DNA of 64,000 nt from contig NC_050472.1 in assembly GCF_013373865.1 (NCBI RefSeq), positions 12,795,913 to 12,859,912 on the forward strand, in the 5' to 3' direction. The stretch comes from Monomorium pharaonis. Taxonomy: Eukaryota; Arthropoda; Insecta; Hymenoptera; Formicidae. Below are positions 57,607 to 64,000 of this stretch, in pieces (the stretch's first letter is position 1; the number at the start of each line of letters is the position of its first letter). The notes under the pieces are model-generated. The model worked only from the letters and a program-made list of their open reading frames with translations, ran no database searches and was not told the DNA's origin. Position numbers and translations under genes: made by a program.

Positions 57607-57686
57607 TATTTACATTAGCGACAGTTTTGATGACCTTTAAATATGTTTCAAGGTCATCATTCTGAACAACTTTTTCCTATACATGT
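57607..57686. mobile_element. left arm of a MITE split by a 2.5-kb insertion
   Basis: TACATTAGC...TTTTGATGACCTTTAAATATG...GAACAACTTTTTCCTATACAT is the inverted partner of 60172-60252. Both arms stop at a TATACATGTATA-like centre, so everything between was inserted at the hairpin tip. Confidence 0.7.
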
Positions 57687-57959
57687 TACCGCCGCTCGGC
57701 CTTAGTTTTTTAGTTACTCAAAAAATTATTAACACAAAAGTTTAATAAATATGATACTTTTTTAATTTGCACTAGAACGTTTTGGTAATATAATACTTAA
57801 GGAGAGCTCATTCCTCACCGCACAAAACGAACGAATCTGGCAGAAAACAGCGTTGCTCTGTCTCGCAAAGAGAGATATTAACAGTTAAAGTTGACGAAAA
57901 AGTTTAATAAATATTATTATTCTTAAATTTTAAAGCATGGAAATTCGCAAAGGGTTATG

Positions 57960-58350
57960 TAAAGAACGGGTGAACGTGGGAGGGGCTCCGCCCCTGTTCC
58001 TGCACCCCCTCCTCGTAATTTTTCCTAACCCAAACATTTTAAAGTCGCTATTTGGTTAATGTAAAAACATTGGAAACGAACAGCGTGGAAAGTCACAAAC
58101 CTATGTGGTACTGTGCAAGTATGGACGTCGTTTACTTTACGTTTCATAAATACGATACATGATATCAGTGCCTTTCGTAAAGTAAACGACATCCACGCTT
58201 GTATAATACCACATAGGTTTGTGATTTTCCACGCTGTTTGTTTCCAATGTTTTTGCATTAATCAAATAGCAACTTTAAAATGTTTTGGTTAGGTTAGGTT
58301 AGGAAAAATTACGGGGATGGGGTGCAGGGAGAGGGGCGAAACCCTTCCCC
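57960..58350. mobile_element. palindromic element with core-like sequence
   Basis: Arms ~57965-58150 and ~58175-58345 are inverted. They contain GTCACAAACCTATGTGGTACTGTGC, a diverged version of the core of the repeat-array elements, and GC-rich ends (GGGAGGGGCTCCGCCCC). Three TTAGG units occur at 58289-58303 in the right arm only. Confidence 0.65.
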
Positions 58351-58537
58351 CGCCTATGCGTTCTCTGTTGTACCACATCATTTTTCAACTATTCACACAA
58401 AACAAGATCCTTATAAATACATGCACATATTATCGCACCGGTAGAAATGGTGTACCTACATAGAAATTGGCGTCCAGTGGATGTCCAATGGACGTCCATT
58501 AAACCTCCATAGATCCATGGGACGTCTATGTTTATGG

Positions 58538-58965
58538 TGGAAGTCAGATGGACGTCCATTAGAGGTCTAGTAAACTTTCTTAGCTCCATTGGAGGTTTAC
58601 CTCCATGGCGGAAGTTAGGTAGACGTCCATTAGGGATCCAGTAAACTTCCATGGCTCCATTGAAGGATTACCTCCATGGCGGAAGTTAGACAGACGTCCA
58701 TTAAAGATCCAGTAAACGTCCATGGCTCCATTGGAGGTTTACCTCCATGGTGGAAGTTAGATAGACATCCATTAGGGATCCATTAAACATCCATAGCTCC
58801 ATTAGATGTTTTCTTCCATAGTGGAAGTTAGATGGATGTCTATTAGGGATCCACTAAACTTCCATAGCTCTATGGAACATTATTTCCATGATGGAAGTTA
58901 TACAGACGTCCATTAAGGATCCATTAAACTTCCATAGCTCTATGGAACATTTATTTTCATGGTAA
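58538..58965. repeat. 71-bp tandem repeat, six units
   Basis: GGAAGTTAG starts recur at 58538, 58610, 58681, 58752, 58823 and 58893, giving spacing of 70-72 bp. Each unit contains GACGTCCATTAGGGATCC and TCCATGGCTCCATTGG. Confidence 0.9.
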
Positions 58966-59701
58966 AAGTTACCCAGACAACACGCTTGTCAGAATGAAAA
59001 CTTTAAGAGAACTTTTTAAAGAAAACATTTAGATATCTTGGAAATGATGTCCAAATGGTAACATTTATCAGAGACGTCTAATAAGATAGGTCTTTGAGAT
59101 ATCTCATGGAAGAGTTTCATTTAAGTTTCTTGAAAATGTTATCCTTATGATATCACAGCTAAATGATATCAGCTTAATATCTCATAAAAGATATCACAAT
59201 GCTATCCGATTTTTGAGCCGTCCATGCGCGTCGTAGTTGACTCAGAAATCAGACAACACTATAGCATCCTGAATGAGAGATCTATTTGATATTTAAAAAA
59301 ATTATCATAAAGATAATGTTTTCCAAAATAACGGTTTGTCTACAATTACTGCGCACAAAAAAATGCACAAAATCTAAATTTATCATGTACTGAATACAAA
59401 AACAGAATAATAAACTATTCAATTTTTCTTAAAATATATGATTTATATAGTTAAAATTATCTAATTAACCATTTGAACGCTTCAAAGTATTAATGCTAAA
59501 TAGATCGCAATTTCCATCAAATTATTAAGGTTATGGAAAAAGATAAATTTAACAATGAAATTAATAAGTAAATAAATTAATGCTATTTATTTTTAATGTT
59601 TTGCAAAATTTAATTGCTTTTATAAAAAATAATATAATTGCGTCAGTTTATAACATATATGTATATGTAGACAATAACAAGTACGAATATCGATGAGTCA
59701 A

Positions 59702-59766
59702 ATTGGCATAGCAGATAGAGTACAAGGTTTGTAATCCTAAAGTCCCGGGTTCAAAACCAGAGGCAA
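59702..59766 (+). other. tRNA-like sequence (SINE or tRNA relic)
   Basis: TTGGCATAGCAGATAGAGTA resembles a tRNA D-arm/A box, and CCCGGGTTCAAAACC resembles a T-arm/B box, at normal spacing. The anticodon arm does not pair properly and acceptor ends do not match, so a working tRNA is unlikely. It sits inside the non-coding part of the 71-bp-repeat element. Confidence 0.35.
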
Positions 59767-60171
59767 GTAAGAATAAAATAAAATAATTTAATTTAAATTT
59801 AATTAATTAATAAAAATTTGTCCTAAATTTAGTATGTACTGTTGATAAAAATAATTTAAAAGAAATAAAATTTTTATTTTAAATTTTTATTTTGTCAATC
59901 ATCCATCGAGGCTCCGTGAAGCCTCTATTAATGATCCACGAAACGTCCGTAAGTCATCCATCGAGGCTCCGTGAAGCCTCTGTTAATGATCCACACAACG
60001 TCTAATAGACCTCTTTGACGACCTCTATTGAAGGTCTAATAGACGTCCACAGTGCGGAACTGTGGATTTCTAATGGCTCTATATAGGACGTCTAATGGAC
60101 GTCCACTGGAAGTTTAAACTTCCATGGCAGACGTCCATTAGACGTCTACTGGAGGTTTCATTTCTATGTGG

Positions 60172-60252
60172 GATGTATAGGGAAAAGTTGTTCAAAATGA
60201 TGACCTTGACAACATATTTGAAGGTCATCAAAATCGGTGAAGAATTGCTAAT
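60172..60252. mobile_element. right arm of the MITE split by a 2.5-kb insertion
   Basis: Inverted partner of 57607-57686: TATAGGGAAAAGTTGTTCAA...TGATGACCTTGACAACATATTTGAAGGTCATCA...GCTAATGTAAA. Confidence 0.7.
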
Positions 60253-60445
60253 GTAAATAAATACTATTATTAATTTTTTATTAAAAATAATGATTTAAGA
60301 AAATTATTTAAGTAATATTTATTTTACATTAAAAAAATCATTTAAAACAATATTAAAAAAAAATATCTATTTAATATTGATTTAATATTTATGTTACAAT
60401 AATTAATAATTTAAAATAATGATTTAGAACAAATATTTATATAAT
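60253..60445. other. AT-rich stretch
   Basis: Nothing recognised. Confidence 0.3.
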
Positions 60446-60468
60446 AACACAGGCACACAAAAAAAAAG

Positions 60469-60950
60469 TGGTTGGTCCGGCGGACTAGACTAGTCAATCC
60501 TTATGTAATTCGACCCGCTGAATCCGAATCTGAAGTCAGAATTGCAAAGTTAGCTCGCATTTTCTAACCTCAAAAAAAATTTTTTTTTTAATGTTGGTCC
60601 GGCGGACCAGACTAGTCTATTCTTATGTATTTCGACCCGCTGAATCCGAATCCAATGTCAGAATTGCAAAGTTAGCTCGCATTTCCTAACCTCAAAAAAA
60701 AATTTTTTTTTAAATGTTGGTCCGGCGAACCAGACTAGTCTATCCTTATGTATTTTGACCCGCTGAATCCAAATTCAAAGTCAGAATTGCTAAATTGGCT
60801 CATTTTTTCTTAACCTCAAAAAAATTTTTTTTCAACGTTGGTCCGACAGACCAGACTAATCTATTTTTATGTATTTTGACCCGCTGAATTCAAATTCAAG
60901 GTCAGAATTGCTAAATTGGCTCATTTTTTCCTAACCTCAAAAAAACATCT
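60469..60950. repeat. ~122-bp tandem repeat, four units
   Basis: Units begin GTTGGTCCGGCGGACCAGAC-like at ~60469, 60593, 60717 and 60838. The fourth is more diverged (GGTCCGACAGACCAGACTAA). One unit more than the copy at 44575. Confidence 0.9.
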
Positions 60951-61075
60951 TATAAAAGCAGTTTAGGTCACAAATGTATAATCCGGAGCGTGCAGGCTTG
61001 CGTAACCACATTATCCGGGGAAAATTCCATATGTATGACAAGTTTGAGCTTCTGTGAATAAATAGCGTAGAAAAT

Positions 61076-62800
61076 TCACTCCCTTTTTCTATTATATCTA
61101 ACTCTTTTATTCTGGAAGGTTCTGTGCAATGGCTTTCTCTTACGTTTCTTCCCTTTCACAGAGACATCACGTTTGAGCGTCCAGCAGAAATCAGCCATCA
61201 TATTCACATCCCATTTGCCTTGATATCGAAATTCCATCTCCTTGATGTCCTGATGAAATCTTTCTCCCTGTTCTTCACTATAATCATCTAGATTTTCTGG
61301 GAAGTAGTCGATATGAGAATCTAAGAAATGCAACTTAAGATTTATTAGGCAACCTAGTTTTTTATAGTTCTCCATCATTTCCGCCACCTTTTGTCTGTAA
61401 TCTTAACTTTTGTGGTTTCCTAAAAAATTTTCTGTGACACCTTTGAAACTCAGCCATGCTGCTCTCTCATCTTCATTCATTTTGGTAACAAAATTGTCGT
61501 CTCTCAACATTTTACGTATTTGAGGTCCATCAAAAATTCCTTCTCGCAATTTTGCATCAGAGATGTTGGGAAATTTTTCTTGTAAATACTGGTAGCATTC
61601 ACCATTTTTATTCAGAGCTTTCACCCATTGTTTCATGAGTCCTAATTTGATATGAAGAGGTGGAAGAAGAACTTTTGAAGGCTCAACTAACGGTTCATTT
61701 ATGATATTTTTAGACCCAGGTTGCAGAGACGTTCTTGTCGGCCATTCTTTTCTAATGTAATGGTTTGTTCGATCTCTACTATCCCATTCACATAGAAAGC
61801 ATGGATTTTTTGTGTAACCTGATTGTTGACCCAATAATATGGTGAGAATTTTTAGATCCCCACAAATTTGCCACCTATGTTCTGTGTATTTAATTTTTTC
61901 AAGAACTGTTTTCAAGTTTGTGTACTCTTCTTTTATCACTACCGAGTGCGCTACAGGAATGGAGGCATATACATTAGTATTGTGCAGCAATACTGCTTTC
62001 AAGCTTCTCTTAGAAGAATCGATAAATAGTCTCCACTCATCAGACTTGTAACATCCAGGTTTCAGTTTGTTCATTAATCCGATAACATCGTGACAATAGA
62101 CTAATGAATGTTCCTCATCTGCAAAGAAATATTGCCGATATTCTCTTTCTCTGTCACGATAATAGGAGGTTTTCACATTTTTCGCCTCCTTAACATTGTG
62201 TTTCAACCAGGACGCCAAAAACTCTGCTCCATCTTTGGGCAAACCCAAATCTCGAACAAGATCGTTCACCTTCTCTTGTGTTATTTTTCTGGTTTTTTTT
62301 GATATATTATACGGAACATAGTCATCACCATCAGTTGATTTACTTAAACTTTTAGTCTCGCTCTCAGTTTCAATCTCAGATTCTTCCGAACTTCCATCAA
62401 TCTCTATTCGATTGAGTTCAGAAGTAATACTTGTATCTATGACTTTGTCGTTTGTTTCGTCGGATGCTGATATATATATAGGTTTCGTTAAACTCGAAAC
62501 ATTGGCGTAGCATAATGCCGACTTTTTTCTGTTGTTTATTCCATTTAGACTTGTCATACAGAAATAGCAATCTTCTCTGGTCATCGGTTTCTTCCATATG
62601 GCAGGTACTCTCATTCTCAGTTTTGTCTTGTTCCTTTCACAACTTCGCAACATTTTATAACAAGAACTACATATTTTCTTGGGAACCCAATTGGATTCTT
62701 GGTTTGCGATTTCGACACAGAAGGAATTTTTGTAGAGATCTTTGATTTTGTCATTAATGTTTCTCCGGTTGTAGCAAACCATATTAGTATTTTTATCCAA
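61076..62800 (-). pseudogene. DDE-like repeat-encoded protein, one nonsense codon
   Basis: A frame of ~575 codons broken only by TAA at 61403-61405, where the copies elsewhere have CAA. Features: cysteine pairs at the N-terminus (CSSC, CYFC), an acidic Ser-rich linker, then putative catalytic acidic residues in WRLFIDSSKRSLKAVLLHN, CGDLKILTILLGQ and EEQGERFHQD, with a CFLCEWDSR zinc-like motif between. This family is present in many arthropod genomes in numerous copies and is usually left uncharacterised. A transposase role is inferred from the copy number and the DDE-like layout. The extreme N-terminus lacks the first cysteine pair (CYIC) that the plus-strand copy has, owing to a small deletion near 62780. 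Confidence 0.75.
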
Positions 62801-62820
62801 TTTATGATTTGATGTTGTAT

Positions 62821-62939
62821 TTGAGCCTACTACAATCGGTTCTTAATTAGTTCCCTCTGCACCCAGGGCACCTCCACGTGGTGACGGTGGGCAACGGGTT
62901 TATTCTGGCTAAGTCCCTGGAGAGGGAGTTCGAGCCGTC
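62821..62939. other. spacer between head-to-head copies
   Basis: About 119 bp of GC-richer DNA unlike the arms. It can be read as LHVVTVGNGFILAKSLEREF in one frame, continuing into the ORF's alternative frame, but I do not recognise it. Confidence 0.3.
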
Positions 62940-64000
62940 ATGGCAGAAGGAAATCTTTTTACGATGCAGGGTGTCGGAAACCCAGTATCGGCGACTGGTC
63001 AGGGTGGGAAAGCGGGCCCGCAGTCGTCATCATCAAGCGGCCGCAGCTCTATGGTAGTGGGTAACTTGGCTACCATAGAGTCTAATATCGCAAGAAAAAT
63101 TTTAAATGTAAATTTGGATTTACGTGTAGAAGCTACAACATCAAATCATAAGTGTGATACAGATAAAAATAACTTCTGCTACATCTGTAGCAGATATGAG
63201 ATACCACAAAACCGGAGAAACATTAATGACAAAATCAAAGATCTCTACAAAAATTCCTTCTGTATCGAAATCGCAAACCAAGAATCCAATTGGGTTCCCA
63301 AGAAAATATGTAGTTCTTGTTATAAAATGTTGCGAAGTTGTGAAAGGAACAAGACAAAACTGAGAATGAGAGTACCTGCCATATGGAAGAAACCGATGAC
63401 CAGAGAAGATTGCTATTTCTGTATGACAAGTCTAAATGGAATAAACAACAGAAAAAAGTCGGCATTATGCTACGCCAATGTTTCGAGTTTAACGAAACCT
63501 ATATATATATCAGCATCCGACGAAACAAACGACGAAGTCATAGATACAAGTATTACTTCTGAACTCAATCGAATAGAGATTGATGGAAGTTCGGAAGAAT
63601 CTGAGATTGAAACTGAGAGCGAGACTAAAAGTTTAAGTAAATCAACTGATGGTGATGACTATGTTCCGTATAATATATCAAAAAAAACCAGAAAAATAAC
63701 ACAAGAGAAGGTGAACGATCTTGTTCGAGATTTGGGTTTGCCCAAAGATGGAGCAGAGTTTTTGGCGTCCTGGTTGAAACACAATGTTAAGGAGGCGAAA
63801 AATGTGAAAACCTCCTATTATCGTGACAGAGAAAGAGAATATCGGCAATATTTCTTTGCAGATGAGGAACATTCATTAGTCTATTGTCACGATGTTATCG
63901 GATTAATGAACAAACTGAAACCTGGATGTTACAAGTCTGATGAGTGGAGACTATTTATCGATTCTTCTAAGAGAAGCTTGAAAGCAGTATTGCTGCACAA
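62940..64000 (+). CDS. DDE-like repeat-encoded protein (copy 3), plus strand, runs off the window
   Basis: From the ATG at 62940 the frame is open for 353 codons to the window end with no stop. The first ~60 residues (Gly/Ser/Gln-rich) have no counterpart in copy 2; from about residue 64 it continues with CYICSRY and then follows copy 2 closely through CSSC, CYFC, the acidic linker and the first putative catalytic aspartate (LFIDSSKRSLKAVLLH). It is thus the most complete N-terminus here. Whether the Gly/Ser-rich start is native to the element or fused from flanking DNA is unclear. If the rest is intact beyond 64000 this could be a functional source copy. Confidence 0.75.
   Translation, partial: MAEGNLFTMQGVGNPVSATGQGGKAGPQSSSSSGRSSMVVGNLATIESNIARKILNVNLDLRVEATTSNHKCDTDKNNFCYICSRYEIPQNRRNINDKIKDLYKNSFCIEIANQESNWVPKKICSSCYKMLRSCERNKTKLRMRVPAIWKKPMTREDCYFCMTSLNGINNRKKSALCYANVSSLTKPIYISASDETNDEVIDTSITSELNRIEIDGSSEESEIETESETKSLSKSTDGDDYVPYNISKKTRKITQEKVNDLVRDLGLPKDGAEFLASWLKHNVKEAKNVKTSYYRDREREYRQYFFADEEHSLVYCHDVIGLMNKLKPGCYKSDEWRLFIDSSKRSLKAVLLH

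Larger units (their letters stand above)
58455..60171. mobile_element. foldback element with 71-bp tandem repeats
   Basis: Ends CTACATAGAAATTGGCGTCCAGT and the inverted ACTGGAGGTTTCATTTCTATGTGGG. The left side holds a tandem array of 71-bp units; the right side (59890-60165) holds diverged inverted units with GACGTCCATTAGACGTC. The middle (59000-59880) is AT-rich and non-coding. Confidence 0.7.
60446..62820 (-). mobile_element. DDE-like repeat element (copy 2), minus strand
   Basis: Starts (3' side) with CACAGGCACACAAAAAAAA, four tandem units (60469-60950), then the coding region to about 62820. Near-identical to the copy at 44557-45864 over the shared part and, as an inverted copy, to 63115-64000. 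Confidence 0.85.

Noticed and set aside
58289..58303. Telomere
   Set aside because: Only three TTAGG units within a transposon palindrome, far from any array.
59702..59766. Functional tRNA gene
   Set aside because: Box A/B-like parts are present but the anticodon arm and acceptor stem do not pair.

Overview
The window looks like insect nuclear DNA. It is AT-rich and non-coding between elements, has long GT/AT/CT microsatellites, and carries insect-type transposons and an env-bearing Ty3/Gypsy (errantivirus-like) element. Three TTAGG units, the usual insect telomere motif, occur internally. An ant or other hymenopteran is my guess; no host gene was recognised to test it. I see no rRNA, no CRISPR and no convincing host gene. 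Almost everything identifiable is a mobile element, often nested in another.

Region 1-6.7 kb: a decayed pogo/Tigger-like transposase gene (301-615 and 4337-5640) is split by a Penelope-like element (PLE) insertion (616-4336, 12-bp target duplication). The insertion holds two head-to-head PLE terminal repeats with hammerhead-like cores. One of them was later hit by a ~675-bp LTR-like insertion, and by a 2440-bp foldback element (1746-4185, TAA duplication) that landed inside the ribozyme core. Half of a second foldback copy lies at 5885-6708.

Region 7-21 kb: an LTR and pol remnant of an env-less cousin of the Gypsy element, MITE-like palindromes, LTR-like sequences (13.3 and 15.6 kb), a 38-bp tandem array, a dispersed repeat also present at 49.7 kb, and two elements built from degenerate 15-bp repeats.

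Region 22.9-33.5 kb: a nearly complete 10.6-kb env-containing Gypsy element on the minus strand with ~99% identical LTRs, a tRNA-Leu-type primer site, gag-protease, RT-RNaseH-integrase and env. It also has two unexpected reading frames: an acidic ORF antisense to the element between pol and env, and a cysteine-rich ORF between env and the 3' LTR. Several in-frame stops and an integrase D-to-N change suggest that it is young but dead.

Region 33.5-44.5 kb: a second PLE (GIY-YIG plus hammerhead-like repeat) with an LTR-like insertion, a hAT/ZMYM-type fragment split by a piggyBac-like MITE (TTAA), and a degenerate gag/protease remnant split by a ~0.9-kb insertion.

Region 37-49 kb also carries the most peculiar structures: foldback elements whose arms are arrays of degenerate 15-16-bp units around a shared GC-rich core of about 130 bp, inserted into one another.

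Region 44.5-46 and 57-64 kb: copies of an arthropod repeat-encoded, DDE-like protein with 121-124-bp tandem repeats at the 3' end. Two copies stand head to head at 60.4-64 kb; the right one is an open frame that runs off the window. Between them and 55 kb are nested palindromic MITEs and a foldback element with 71-bp tandem repeats.
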